Shown: positions 9,501 to 20,518 of the stretch, one piece after another | Layout of the letters: each line of letters opens with the position of its first letter | Position numbering within the stretch: the stretch's first letter is position 1 | Assembly (NCBI RefSeq): GCF_963678635.1 | Contig: NC_087062.1 | Location: 94,897,845-94,961,844, forward strand | From: Symsagittifera roscoffensis | Taxonomy: Eukaryota > Xenacoelomorpha > Acoela > Convolutidae | Length of the DNA: 64,000 bases | Direction: 5' to 3' | Notes under the pieces: generated by a model | Told to the model about the DNA's origin: nothing | Databases searched by the model: none | The model's input: the letters and a program-made list of their open reading frames with translations, nothing else | Made by a program: the position numbers and the translations under genes

Positions 9501-11399
9501 TGAGTTATGGCCCATACCCGCAGTTGGTCTATGGCTTTGATGAGGTAGGAGTGGACTGTCATGACCAGTCGGGACGGGTCAATGAAGATGAAGCGTGTCT
9601 TGAAGTTGCTCGCTTTCAACTCCGCATCATGCAACTCACGCCAGAGACAGTCGCTCTACCAAAGTGCAAACATAAATACCAATGTCATTCTGCAGCAATT
9701 TTTTCGTTTTTTAAAAGTAAGAACAACCACGTTTTTTGATAGACTAAGCTTAACGAGTTCAATTTGATTAAGCCTAATCTCTAAATAAGAACACTGATTT
9801 TGAAATTGCGATGATTTGGAATCTCATCAGAAAAAAAAACAATCCAATATCGCCGTTGAGCCAATTTTTAAGCATTCTGTTTTAGTGTTTCAATTTGTCT
9901 GAAAAATGAGACACTCTTCGTTTTTTTTGAAATCTAATAAGAAAAAAGTTAAAATTAGTATTTACATCTTTCGCGCCCACTCTGAAAGCAGATTTGAAGA
10001 GCATCGACATGCGTCCATGGATACTTGTCCTTCGCACAATTCCTGGCTCGTGTCTCCAAAACTGGGCCTCCTGCTGGAACTTTTCCAGCTCACCGACATC
10101 CAAAACACCCATTTCTTCATAATTCTGCACTTGAGTCGCGTTCTTCTCTTTGTCTTTGAACGAAACTGATTTTGAACTGCCAATTTCCGACATGTCAGAA
10201 CCCTCATTTGACTTTTGACCTTTTTTCCCAGCGCTCTTAGCGTGCTGTCGCTTTGCCCTAGTTTTGTTTTTACTTTGTTTGTCACCTTTGCTGAAAATTC
10301 CTTTGATATTTTTGAGAAATCCTTGTTCTGAAGACTCTAATTCACTTGTAGCATCAGAGCTATCGGGGTTCAATTGACCTTGTTGCAGTTTTGTGTCCAT
10401 TATTGAAACTCTCAAGGCATCGGAAACAGTTGTCTTTCCGTTTTTCTGAACATTCTTTCCAGTACCAGTTTTTCCGGCTTCCGAACTAGTGGCAACGGGA
10501 ATTGAGTCTACAACCAAGCTCGGAAGCTTCTGTGCCGACCCTAGCTGAATATCTGAGACTGAACTGAATGATGAGTCAAATACGTGCTCGCTTCCCATTC
10601 GTAGATTCTGATTTCCCGGTTGTAATCTAGATTCTGAGGTGTCTTCGTATGTTTCCGAATGAGATGATATTTCGCTTTGAGATGAGTCACTTGCAAATGC
10701 AGGAGCCGGCTTGTCGTAAGTCGTTGACGAATCATCGCCGACCTTCGATGACCCCGACTGCCAACTGGTAACCCGTCTGAACCTTTTTTTGGGAGCCCGT
10801 TTGTGAACTCCTGTAATTTTTCGAACAATTTTTGAGATGCGAACAAAACCGTCGGGGCAATCACCTTCAGCTTTGAGCAACTTATATTTTCCGTCCATTT
10901 TGTTGATGTGTTCCAGTGATCCATGCCTTGTTTCAGTTAAGAAATTGCTTGTAACTGACATTTTGGAAACTGACAAAGGTCCCGCACTTCTGAATCTCGG
11001 GTAAATAATTCGTATTAACTTACGAAGAAAATACTTGAGTTCTCGATAATAAATATGTTTCAAGTCTAGTTTTTCTCGCACTCTGATCAAATCAGTCAAA
11101 ACTTGGTAACAGACTGAGTGTCTCAAATGCATCGGCTGTTTTACAAATACATGCAGCATTTCGTAGTCTTTTCGAACAGGCAACTTTTTTGCCCAAAATC
11201 GGTAATAGACGCGTAAAATTAGTTCCTTGAACGAATTTTCCAGACATCTGTGCTTGTAGAAGTATGAATCAGTCCAGATTTTGACCGGCCTTGCTTTTTC
11301 GGATTCTGTTTGACTCATTCGAATTAACAAAAGCTCGAAAATTTTTGTTGCATAATTCAAGTTCAAATGCTTCAAATCAAGTTTTGACTCGAATGAAAC
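6092..11399 (-). CDS. Unrecognised multi-exon gene, at least six phase-0 exons
   Basis: Minus-strand gene assembled from exons 9966-11399, 9518-9655, 9272-9400, 8377-8535, 7997-8035 and 6092-6526. Each is bounded by AG and GT dinucleotides in usable context. Lengths are 1434, 138, 129, 159, 39 and 435 bp, all multiples of three, so the frame stays open for about 777 residues to a TAG at 6092-6094. The product looks soluble: a basic helical N-terminal block, a Ser-rich, poorly conserved-looking linker (roughly residues 190-430), then helical segments rich in Leu, Lys and Glu. I recognise no catalytic motif or known family. The first exon follows an acceptor, so 5' exons are missing; they could lie in the 11.4-14 kb stretch or elsewhere. 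The large exon was partly duplicated in the segmental duplication. Exon structure is inference from splice signals and coding look; the large and last exons are the best supported. Confidence 0.6.
6725..6739 (-). repeat. Hairpin end of a dispersed repeat (type B)
   Basis: On the minus strand the motif GGTCGGAACATTC is followed by an inverted repeat (TGTGC, AATTA spacer, GCACA). The same arrangement occurs near 12525 and 22468 on the + strand. It lies in the intron between the last two exons. Confidence 0.6.
6840..7037 (-). CDS. Possible small reading frame with one membrane segment (doubtful)
   Basis: A 65-residue open frame inside the last intron of the minus-strand gene. It has a Lys-rich stretch followed by about 22 hydrophobic residues (FKIIFLIVLVFLVIFLITGV), which would suit a type II signal anchor. 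The AT-rich composition by itself tends to produce such Ile/Phe/Leu/Lys runs, and no good donor or acceptor fits the phase of the surrounding exons. Listed only because of the membrane segment. Confidence 0.15.
   Translation of the reverse strand: MSRENFVSLSAPFWESKTSKSINFCKKNFKKKYFKIIFLIVLVFLVIFLITGVHYAYFTMNVDYA
7493..7764. mobile_element. MITE-like element with ~22-bp terminal inverted repeats
   Basis: The left end ggggcttaggaaattaggcg and the reverse complement of the right end ggggcctaggaaattagacg match over 22 bp with two mismatches. Both ends are flanked by a T run (gttttt). Inside are two direct repeats of about 85 bp, each starting gacaataacttgcg and ending ggctgagtaaatactngttg. The element is 272 bp, noncoding, in an intron of the minus-strand gene. 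Transposon family not assigned. Confidence 0.7.
7997..8035 (-). CDS. Possible 39-bp micro-exon of the unrecognised gene
   Basis: A 13-codon stretch (KLRVESCQFDSIE) lies between tttttcgag and GAG|GTAATG in phase 0, matching the phase of both neighbours. The acceptor lacks a strong pyrimidine tract near the AG, and the size is small, so this is tentative. Without it the neighbouring exons still join in frame. Confidence 0.35.
8377..8535 (-). CDS. Exon 4 (as seen) of the unrecognised gene
   Basis: Acceptor ctgtctgtag|ATT and donor ATCTGG|GTATGT bound 53 codons in phase 0. The peptide contains NMFSYLLELKNHLTLKQKDL followed by a basic stretch with GGGKDRRKQEADNARITGG. The donor fits the GTATGT consensus. 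It looks helical, then flexible. No match recognised. Confidence 0.65.
8640..8860. repeat. G-rich tract and dispersed repeat fragment
   Basis: At 8653-8692 there are at least four G runs separated by short loops, a potential G-quadruplex. Immediately after lies cagggattcgaccccctgcc, which recurs at about 53640 with similar flanks (an upstream ggctg..ctgact, a downstream ggcgct). This is a dispersed repeat fragment in an intron. Confidence 0.6.
9272..9400 (-). CDS. Exon 3 (as seen) of the unrecognised gene
   Basis: Acceptor ttttctcaaag|GCG and donor GCATTC|GTATTG bound 43 codons in phase 0, including FVWSNIAESVYENFDTAATL. The acceptor tract is pyrimidine-rich and the frame is open throughout. 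The donor is a guess: a second GT lies a few bases further on but would break phase. Confidence 0.5.
9518..9655 (-). CDS. Exon 2 (as seen) of the unrecognised gene
   Basis: Acceptor tttggtag|AGC and donor CTGCGG|GTATGG frame 46 codons in phase 0, containing RFIFIDPSRLVMTVHSYLIK. The in-frame TAG forms part of the acceptor, which supports the boundary. Codon use is visibly richer in G/C than the flanks. No family recognised. Confidence 0.6.
9966..11399 (-). CDS. Large exon of the unrecognised gene
   Basis: A 478-codon stretch open from acceptor ttttcag (11400-11406) to donor GAT|GTAAAT at 9965. The first ~165 residues are ordered-looking and basic (ELILRVYYRFWAKKLPVRKD, then LRHSVCYQVLTDLIRVREKL). 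Next comes a short conserved-looking segment, AEGDCPDGFVRISKIVRK, then a Ser/Thr/Gly-rich linker, a Lys-rich patch (KGDKQSKNKTRAKRQHAKS), and a closing stretch LEKFQQEAQFWRHEPGIVRR. No transmembrane segment is evident. The first ATG in the exon encodes MSQTESEK near 11318, but the open frame continues upstream to the acceptor, so I read it as an internal exon. Confidence 0.75.
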
Positions 11400-11846
11400 C
11401 TGAAAATTTTTTCTTTGTGATCATCAGTTTTTGACAAAAAAATGCGATAAATGAGTGAAAACTTTAGAATGAAACGGGAAATGATTTTTGAATGACATTG
11501 AGAACATTGAAAACAAGCAACAAGCAAAATAAATCACTGAAATTTACAGGTTAATGCACAGTTCCAGGATGAGCACAAATTCTGATTAATGGTTATGATA
11601 AACCGACAAAAAAAAGTGCGATCAATTTATATACTTTTCTTTTGTCGAAACCTGCACAAGACTTCAAAAATTTTACCATCAGAAGGCTTTTGATACCTTT
11701 TCTGGAGTCACTCTTTTTTGAAATGGCATATGAAAGTTAAAAATTGTGTTTTTTAAAGACTTCAAATCTAAGTTTCGATATTAGTTTTGTTATATCCAGT
11801 CTTGTGAATTTTCTTAGGCCCTTTGGGATAAAAAACGTGACCAACA

Positions 11847-12044
11847 TTACGAGGCCAAACTGTGCACTGGATAGGAGCAAAATTTTGTGTTTGTATGTTC
11901 CTCGATTCCAGAGCCAAGTCTTTAAACATGGCAAAATTTTGTCGGAACGATCAAAGAAAACTAAAGAACAAAAGAAGAACAAAGGGAGCGTCCTTGTTGC
12001 GGAATCCGCTTACAATGCACAAAATGCACAGTTTGGCCCCGTAA
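11847..12044. mobile_element. 198-bp MITE, family copy 1
   Basis: Bounded by inverted ends ttacgaggccaaactgtgca and ttacggggccaaactgtgca, one mismatch in 20. No coding role; the open frame across it (11744-12058) is incidental. Further copies at 21790-21987 (same element, duplicated) and 49794-49999. Confidence 0.75.
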
Positions 12045-14029
12045 GGAAAAAGAATTAAAAAATAGTATCAGGGGAAACTTTTTGTTTACTCAAGCACGGC
12101 AAACTGTGTTTGATCATGTTGCGTATTGTTTTTTATTGGATTCGAGTGTGTTTTAGTTTTTCTTTTTTGTTTTCCAGGCAAAAACAGGCACCACAAACAA
12201 TCATTGGAATGGGTCGAATGATATGTCTTTTTAAAGCGCTTTCAGTCGTAATTAATTAATTTTTACGAAAATATCTAACATAATAAAAATTACAAAATTA
12301 TCTAACTAACATTAACTAATTTTCAAGAAAAAATATCCAGTGTCAAGAAAAACCGGTTTGAAATTTTTAGTTTTTCAACCAATTTTGACCGAATAAAAAT
12401 ATGATAACTTGTAAACGGAAATAAGTTTTGAAAGCTTATTTGGCAAATCCCTGGCAAGATTAATTTTAACAAATTTTATTGATTCTCAATTTTTTTGTAG
12501 TTTTTTTAATATGGTCGGAACATTCTGTGCTACTTGCACAGCAACCGGCTAACCTTGTACTTTCTTTCTTTTTTTCACTCAAAATGAGGTTCTAAAAATC
12601 ATAATCGGAATGCGCTGAGTGATATATCAGATTGAAGGTCTCTCAGCTGTGATTTGAACCACATTAAAAAGTGTACCTCAAAACTGTGAAAAGCGCGTTT
12701 GGTCTAGACTTTTGGTCTAATTTCGAGTTATTAATCTAGGCGAGCTTTACTTGGCGATCATTGCTGGTTGATTGCTTAGTAGTCTATCCTAAGTTATAAG
12801 TAAGTCTCACCTTAGATCGTCAAGTTTTCTTGACAAACGTTATTGTAGGAACAATAGTTACAAAAAGTATGAATTAATTAATTGGATGAATACAAAGCAC
12901 AAGGTTATTAGATTAATAAATTGAAACGAACAGCTTTAAGAAATATACCTATGAGGGGTGGATTAATTACTTTTATTTGTTCATCAAAATTTTTTCTTCT
13001 TACTTAGGTTGATGATTGTGTAGTACTCTCCAGTCACTCCTGGTTAAGTCCACTTCTGTTGGGTAGTCAGCAGTATTCGTGTCCGTTTCGTCCTTGTGAT
13101 CCATGTTTCATCGATTTTACTTATCACGATTTATGTTTTTTATCGAATTCAGAAAGAGAATTATTTTTAGATTAGAATTATTTAAGAAGACTAGTTTTAT
13201 ATTTTTGTAAGAGTGAAAGAGAAAATTTATTCATTTTAAAATTAAAGTTGTTAAGTTATAATACTTGCTGCTGGCTGAGCAAAATGAAATACTGAAGATT
13301 TCAGGCCAGTCTTTTTGTTCGTTAGTATAAACCGGCGGCTGATTCATATTTAAGTATTCAGGTTTCACCAGCTCCTTTTTTCTCCCTTTCTCATAAAGGA
13401 ATTTTCAACTAGATTTTCATTGATTTTTTCAAATCAAGTATCTTCGAATTATTAGTCGCTTTTATTAAAACCGCAGCCTTCAGTTTGGTCTCATTTAAAA
13501 TTCATATTACTTTCTCTGATGCATCATATTGCAAGTGCATATCTGTTTAATCAAAGCCAGGAGAATTCCGGTGCAGCCGGCAAGACTGCTAAATATTTAT
13601 CCATCTTGTTTCAAGTTAAGGTTAAAAGGTACGTGTTAGTAACCGCTGCCCTTTTAATATACTGAGCATGAAAAACTGAGAAAAAGTGGACGAGTATTTG
13701 AAAAGAAGTAGATTTTCAAAAAATTTTTTTATAGTTCTATTAGGAAAATCAGTTAATATCTGATTTAGTGAAAAGAGGTTTTATTTTAAATGGCAAGCTC
13801 CAATTTTGAATTGGTCGTTAAATAAACAATAAACAATTTAGACAATGGTCTTTTGTCCGTGTTTTTTTTTTGCGATACTACAATTCACCCTTTTTTCTTA
13901 GAAAAATGAGCTGTTTGATTCTTACAGCTACCATTGTGAAAATTAAACACTTTAATAATTTAGTTAGAACATTAAAAAGAACATCAAATAAAATGGTAAT
14001 GCATACAAGTTTAAGTTAATGGACGCAAT
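12045..14029. other. Noncoding stretch of unit A
   Basis: No convincing gene. Contains the type B repeat end (motif GGTCGGAACATTC then hairpin CTGTGCTACTTGCACAG at 12525-12541) and long AT-rich stretches. Missing 5' exons of the minus-strand gene, or an LTR of the retroelement, could lie here, but I could not pick out either. Confidence 0.5.
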
Positions 14030-14422
14030 TTAATAATGATTTATTTTGAAAAACTTTTTTTTTTGGAGTTTCTTTCCAGCTACTTGATCCACGTAGTAAG
14101 CTCTGAGGATCGCTATCTTCCTCTGTGAAGACTCTAGTTTCTTCTGTAGTTTGACTATTTTCTTCTTCTTCGTTTTATTCTTAAAGGTCAGTCTGCTTAT
14201 CCCATCTGTAAGTTCTTTGATTTCATCTCTCTCATTTTGCTTTGGTTTTAGTTGATTTGAGAAAGCAGTTATAGCCTCAAATGGGATGGTTATCTGAGTT
14301 CGCTTTGCTCTCAAAATGTAATCTTGTTCTACTCTTTTCTTTATTTTCCAGAATTTGGTTTCTTCCTTTATTAAATTTTCTGGCTGAGTTATAAATTCAA
14401 TCGGCATCAATGCCTTTTTCAT
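14030..14422 (-). CDS. Basic coiled-coil-like ORF downstream of env, unit A
   Basis: 130 residues, strongly Lys/Glu-rich, with heptad-like spacing (KKKKIVKLQKKLESSQRKIA). It follows the env-like region on the same strand and has a counterpart at 24004-24363. It may be a retroelement accessory or gag-derived segment; no family recognised. The unit A frame is 11 codons longer at the C-terminus because of a T-run difference near 14055. Confidence 0.4.
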   Translation of the reverse strand: MKKALMPIEFITQPENLIKEETKFWKIKKRVEQDYILRAKRTQITIPFEAITAFSNQLKPKQNERDEIKELTDGISRLTFKNKTKKKKIVKLQKKLESSQRKIAILRAYYVDQVAGKKLQKKKFFKINHY

Positions 14423-15282
14423 TGTCGTTGAGTTGACGACATCTACAAAGGATGGCAGTTTCCGCCGGTTGTAGTTCTGTTTTATGGAAAACTCTTAACT
14501 GGTTATAAATTGGGGGTTCACCGTATCCAATTATAGTTCTCTGTCTTTTTGTAGTTCCAATCTTTGCTTCAGGCTGGGAAAGTTTCTGGGGTCTTTGTTT
14601 TACCCGTCGTCAATTGACATACTAGGAGAGTTTACTACCGATTTCAATTGCCTCTTCTTTCAGAGAGGCAATTTTCTTTTGAACTGCTTGGGTGCGGGGT
14701 CGGCATTTCTGCAGATCCAATTCATATTTGGGTCATGTAACATTTTGCTAAACATCAGTATAAAATAAGTTATATATTCAAAATCTTGAATTACATTCGG
14801 ATACTAAAGTTTATAATCAAACTTGAGTGATGAAGGATTTTGGTAAATTATTGGTTCCTAAATGAGGTAAGTCAACAGCTGCTATTCGTGTGAACAGATT
14901 ATTTGCACGTGTGGGAAATTGAATCAGTAAAAGAACTTGTCTGTCTAAAATATCGACTAGCTTTTAGTCTATAGAGATACATAATTTTCTTGAGGGCATC
15001 TAAAATAGAAAACTGTTGCCTTACATTGGTTTTATAATGTTGTTGTTGGTTGTTGATTGAGGGATTGTTAGGCTAGAGGTAATGCTATTACATGTTCATA
15101 CTAGTATTCCGTACTAAATGTTATTTTTCGTTGTTTAAGTCTGGGTATAGACCAGGTTCGTTTCGTGAATCTTGTTGCTATAAAGGTATTGCCGGCTCAG
15201 ATTTCTCTACTATATGTGTCGAAGCAGTGCTCCCTTGGTAATTATTTTGATTAAGGTTTTGCTGTCGTAGTTTTTTTTGTCT

Positions 15283-17384
15283 TCAATTTCTCATTGCTGA
15301 TGATTCACGGTTGGAGTTTTCGTTTGAAAAAATTGAAGTAAAAATTGACTGAACGAAAATGTTATACGTTGCACTTAACATTATCTTCCAGAAGCTCATA
15401 ATACGATTTGTTAGCTTATTTATTTCTAAAGCTTCAATAATTGCTACAATTATTGCTAGCAGAAATTTGAGAAAAAGAACAGGCAAACAAAATTCCGATT
15501 TTTTTCCGAGAAAAAAAGGGAGAAACCGAATGTTCCGATGAGGTGATTTAGAGAAAACCCATTTTGGAGAACAGTTCTGGTATTTGTTTTAGAATAGATG
15601 TTGATGCTGTGTTATAAATGATGTTATCCCAAAAAGTTTTCAATTGTTTTCGTGTATACATGCCTGCGCGTCTCGAATCGTATACTGGAAAATCCGTAAT
15701 ATGTTCTATATCTTGTTGAGTGACATTAAAGTCTTGAAAGGTATTGGAGCCGGCATTAATGGTACTAAGATAATTTGCCATGTAAATCAAGTTGAAAAAA
15801 CGTTTGTAGCCACCAACGCAATGTTTTTTGTTGGCAAAAGGAAAACTTTAGCGGGTAATAGGGTCGACAAACATCGTTTGCCCATTATAGTAGATCGGTA
15901 TTCGATCAAAACTTTTTTCGAGAACATTAAGAGGTGAAACTTTTTTAGGGCAGAAATATTGCCAGCCAACTGGTCCATTGGTGTCCAAGAACATAGAGCG
16001 GTTACCAGTTAGCATATATCCTGCAAGCCTGGTGTTTTGTAAAATTAACATCATTATTGTTAGAATTTGTGCTCTTCCGAGTTCATATTGATTTTGTAAT
16101 AATGTCATTTCGGAATGTCTGAGTTGCTTAGCATTAAAGTACACTATGTAATCTAACTTTGCACCCAGATGAGGTTCGTAATCAATTTCATCGGTACCAT
16201 CATGGCGCCAAAAAGGATCCCAATTCTTATTGTTACGTCCATCAAGGAAGAATGAAAAATTACCTGATCCCAGAGGGTAGTTCAAAGGTTTCACTCTTAT
16301 TTGATCGTTCTCATTTATTTGCATTTTATAGTACTTTCCACAATCGTGTCGTTTCTTGCTGGATTTACCAGTGTTCATGTCAAAACCGCCTGAATATGAA
16401 ATGTACAAGGACCCAAAATTTGTTTTTTATAATGCTCCTGGCCTGCTTCTTGCTGCTTATTGTAAATACGAATTCTCAGATTTAAGCCATTGTGCCGGGT
16501 CACTCAGTAAATCAGCGTAACTTATTACCGTACTTGACCAATTTCGTTTTTGAGAAAAAAGTTTTGTGACTGCGCAGTTTTCGGTTATGTCCCATTTGTA
16601 AGCATAAGGGTCTAATGATGTTGATTCGCGTCCACCTTCGAGTACTGTGCATGCTAATGGGATACCGTGAGGATTTTGTACTTGTTGTGTTTCTAGGTTC
16701 ACTTTGAGTTTCTTTTTATGCAGGTGCGTTTCATAGCTATAGTGTTTTACTTGTCCCCTGTTCTTACATGATGTCAAATTGTCGCCGTCTAATGACGTTC
16801 CTTCATTTCTGCGATGTAAAATACTTTCATTCATTTTTATAATTGCTTCATGAGTGTATTCATCTTTATTCACAGTGATTTTGTTAATCTTTGCTGCTTT
16901 TTCGCATTCTTCTGGTGGTATAATAATTTCATAGGATATCATGTTTATGTTCTCAACGATGGAAGAACGTGCTCACATTCCGCAGTTAAAACGAATGGGA
17001 AATGTTTTAATTTTACACATAACTGCAATCATTTTGTTCTTTAAACAGTTGATATACGCTAATTGTGCTATCGGTATTATATAGGTTTACTGGACTAATT
17101 CTACATGGAGCATACATTTCAACTTGATTTTAAGCATACATTTTATTTTTCTGCAAGCTTAAACAGTCATAGTGGGTAAATTTGAGAGAATTTGACACGT
17201 TTTCCGTATCATCATTCTGTAGAATGACAAGAGGTATAATTGTTGAAAGAAGAATAATCAGTTTTATCATTTTCGCGAAGTTGCTAAAAATTAGCGAAAG
17301 TAAATGTTTCGGTTGATTTTTATTGAAAAAATCATTTAGTCTGAAAAAATGACTGGTTTGATTGACGGTTACGTGTGGGGTCAT
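15283..17384 (-). pseudogene. Env-like glycoprotein region, unit A (fragmented)
   Basis: On the minus strand, downstream of integrase, come: an ORF with a signal peptide (MIKLIILLSTIIPLVILQ, about 17220-17270), then ectodomain-like pieces with conserved-looking Cys, Trp and N-glycosylation sites (16457-16942, 15848-16408, 15548-15790), and a C-terminal hydrophobic segment (FLLAIIVAIIEALEI, within 15283-15486). Stops and frameshifts separate the pieces, so it is broken. Position after pol, the signal peptide and the terminal anchor argue for an env-type glycoprotein of an endogenous retroelement. The motif IYYNGQTMFVDPITR resembles, from memory only, glycoproteins carried by some invertebrate retroelements and negative-strand RNA viruses. 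The exact origin is unproven. Confidence 0.6.
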
Positions 17385-17486
17385 AGTATAAATAACCTTT
17401 TACATCCATATTGATGACCCGGGGATTACAAAATGTGTTTTTAAGTTTTATTTAGCTTACACTATTAGAGAATATTTAGTTGAATC

Positions 17487-18075
17487 CTACTTGCTAGAAG
17501 CTGGGTTGTCGCCGACGTCTCTGAAGTCTTGAGTTTGTCGAGCCTGTTTGAACAGATGGCTGTCCATTTTGGAGCTGGTGTCTTGATGTAGATGGTATAA
17601 ATGATAAGTCATCGAGGTTATTACCATTCTATCATATGAATGAGGAGGTGTTGAGGTTATTCTTCTTTGGGCTAATCTTGGCGTACGTGGCATTTTTGTA
17701 GTGTCTGTGTTATGTTCTTGAAACCCTGAGTCTTTATTTGTAAATGTTTTTTCTTGTTCAGTTTCATGCAGTTCTATATTTATTTGTCGTCTATGGCGTA
17801 TTTCGACAGGTAAATAACCTGATGAACCCATTGGGTTTTGAAATGATTTGTTGATTGGTGGTGTATTGACAGTTTTGTTCCTTGATTGCATTAGGTATTC
17901 AGAGAAGAAATTATTTGATTGGTCTTTCAAAATATAGTCATTCACTAGCTCCTTCGCTTTTTGTTCGATGCGCTGTCTTTTTTTATAGTTTGATCTGAAT
18001 CTAGTTGTATCTCATAGTTTACATTCGTTACTTTGCTTGCTATTGTATATGGGCGTGATCGTAGCTCTTGTATTT
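17487..18075 (-). pseudogene. Integrase C-terminus (GPY/F-like) and polar pol tail, unit A
   Basis: A segment at about 17960-18070 reads RPYTIASKVTNVNYEIQL, which fits the GPY/F module of Ty3/gypsy integrases. The frame stops shortly after, and a second open frame (17487-17945, 152 residues) follows. It is polar, Thr/Pro/Arg-rich and ends in NPASSK. I read it as the disordered C-terminal tail of pol before env. No independent domain is recognised. Confidence 0.5.
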
Positions 18076-18599
18076 TTTTTGATTCGCCATGTTCTATGGA
18101 ATGTTTTTCCATGAAAACGCTTTGATCGACTTCTAAAGGTTTTCCTAGTTTATATTTGTTTTATATTTGTGATTTTTTTTGCATTGAATTCAAGGCTTTT
18201 TTTGTAAGATGTATTATAAATGTATTTAAATTAGTTCTCTCGTAAAAGTAGTGAAGTGTTAATTTTTGGTTTTAATAACGGTTGTATAATTCAGTTTGAT
18301 GATGTCCGTAAAGAAGATCTGAGTAATGGGAGACTAGCACAGAATTCGGAGTTGCACGTTAATTCTGAGTTTCGAAGTAGTCCTAGCCTTAAAGAAATCA
18401 GTATGTGAGGTTTTTGTCCGAAAACATTTTCGTATGGTTTTAATCCAGTAGTTGCGTTGATAGTGGTGTTATGAGCGAAAGCGAACTCCGCAGCTAGATC
18501 ACTTCAACTTCCTTTTGCTTATTCAAAAAACTCTGAAATGTGTTCCTAGTTGTTTGTTTTGTATTTGAATGATTAAAATGCGATTCTGGTAGCATGTGT

Positions 18600-19086
18600 T
18601 AATCCTAGTTCATGAAGCCAACTAGTAAAATCTTCGTTCATAAAAGCCGTTTCTTTATTATAGACCAGGTTTTATGGAATACGAAACGTGAGAAGGAAAT
18701 TTTTCTTAAGTTTTTATTGTTTCAATGGCGGTAGTGTTAGCTACTGGATATATTTGGAGGAATCGAGAAAATGAATCTACTACCAGTAAAAAGTGTTTAT
18801 TTCCGTTTGATGTAGGATAAATCGGTCTTTTAAGATCTGTGTGTTCAGTATGAAACGGAACAGGTACTGTATCCGTCCATTGTTCTAAAAGTGCTTGGTT
18901 TAGATTGTGACGTTTGTGTTTATTTTTTTGACAGTCGGGGCATCCTGCTATTAACTGGGTTATCCATTTGTACATACCTGGCCAAAAAAAAATCGAATAG
19001 CATTCGCAATGGTTTTGTTTTTTTCCCATATGACCTGCTAATTGATCTATATGCGCCAATTCAAATGTTTTTGAAAAGAGGGACAA
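18600..19086 (-). pseudogene. Integrase, unit A, second catalytic Asp lost
   Basis: The N-terminal zinc-binding pattern is visible (HIDQLAGH, then CPDCQ), followed by the core with its first Asp in HTDLKRP and FLLVVDSFSRF. Downstream, past a stop, the second catalytic position reads LVYNKETAF, with Asn where unit B has Asp (LVYDKGTAF). A stop follows the core at ATRIAF. Compared with unit B, unit A keeps a continuous frame through the zinc motif but has lost the catalytic Asp. Confidence 0.8.
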
Positions 19087-19722
19087 AAGTACAAAAGTAC
19101 ACAGATTTTAAATTTTTTACTTCAATTTTTTTGATGGTTGTTCAAAGCAAAGAATATTTTCTTTTAAAATAAGTTTTCAAATTTATTTAGATATGAAGAT
19201 AAACCTCTTGATTGTCTATAATGTATGTTTCTTGAGTCTTTATTTTTGTCTCTTACTAGTTCGTTTATTTTTTTAATGACTGCATCGGTGTCTTGTTTTG
19301 TTCATTGGCAATTAGATCGGTGTTTAAATCTTTACTTTTTCCTAGGGTGTTGAAACGTTTGAATATCTGAGTAAAATTATCCTTGTTTGTAAGTGTTTCG
19401 TTAGGCAGTTGGGTTGCAATTTTTTTTTCTTGTTTATTGGTTAATTGTTTACTTAAGGCAATTTTATCGCTTAGAAATTATTCTTGAATAATTTCATCAT
19501 GTTTGTCAATCGTTTCAAAGTATTATAGATCGGACCGGTCTTCAATATTGTAATTTGACGTTTAATCCCTAAATTGGTTTGAGTTATTGTCTCATTCGAA
19601 TGACAATTCCAAATAATTATGATCCAATTCTTCGTTAGTTACATTTTTATTCGGTATTTTGTTTTGAATCATTCCAATTTGGTTGATAGCTGAACCTTGT
19701 ATAAAGCAAGAACGTATATCAG

Positions 19723-20320
19723 TTAGTGAGAAACTTGTTCTTTTTTATTTTCTTTGGATATTTTTATTAGTTTGTCATTGTTAATGTTGAATCTAGTTAT
19801 ACCGTTCTTGTTTTGTTTAATGACAGAAAAAAATTCGTCGCTGGTTCCCTTGTTGTCATCATGTACTATAAAATATTTTTCTCGAGGCCATTTTTGTCGT
19901 GGAATTTTCTTATGTTTTAATTGGTGTTTGCATAAATCTTTAGTTGTTACGTTTCTGCTTAAAATAACTGGGAATGCTAGGTTTTTTCCTTCGGTCCAAA
20001 AAATTTCAAATTTCAGGATTGTGATATAACCAATTGATATCTGATATCTGAAATATCTATGGGAAAATTTATCTCTTCTACCCCAAAGGTAAACCAAAGC
20101 TTCGTGATCAGTATATAGATATATTGGATATGGTGAACCTAATAAATTGTGCTCGTATGTCTGAAGAGCTGATACGACACCACAATGCTCTCTAGCTGTT
20201 GTTGACATTTTTTGATCTTCTTTAATATGTACTCATGAGTTAAAGGCTATGATCCATTTCCCTTCGGGGAATTCATGTACCAATATTGAACCTATTCCTA
20301 TTGATGAAGAGTCTACATGT
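19723..20320 (-). pseudogene. RNase H domain of pol, unit A
   Basis: The reading contains the first Asp in FDVHVDSSS, then an in-frame stop after IIAFNS. It continues with the Glu in STTAREHCGVVSALQTYEH, the Asp in YLYTDHEAL, and the tail WGRRDKFSHRYFRYQISI, with FWTEGKNLAFP nearby. This is RNase H of a Ty3/gypsy-like pol. The stop after IIAFNS (ctcatgagt near 20235) is shared with unit B, so it predates the duplication. Confidence 0.82.
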
Positions 20321-20518
20321 ACATCGAAAGGATATCTTGTGTCTGGTATTGCCAAAATTTCTCTGCGCTAATTCTCTCTTTTGTTAATTAAATCGTTTTT
20401 CATGATCTGGTTTCCATTTAAAAATTGCATCATTCCGTGTCAAATCATAGAAAAGCTTTGAGTCTTCACGTAAATTTTATGTACATATTAAAAAATTCTA
20501 AACAACCTAACACTCTCG

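Noticed and set aside
9473-9767. + strand ORFs of 88 and 68 residues
   Set aside because: Antisense shadows of the minus-strand exon 9518-9655.
11744-12058. 104-residue + strand ORF with copies at 21585-22001 and 49763-49957
   Set aside because: It is the MITE body read through; the frame differs between independent copies and there is no protein-level conservation beyond the DNA repeat.
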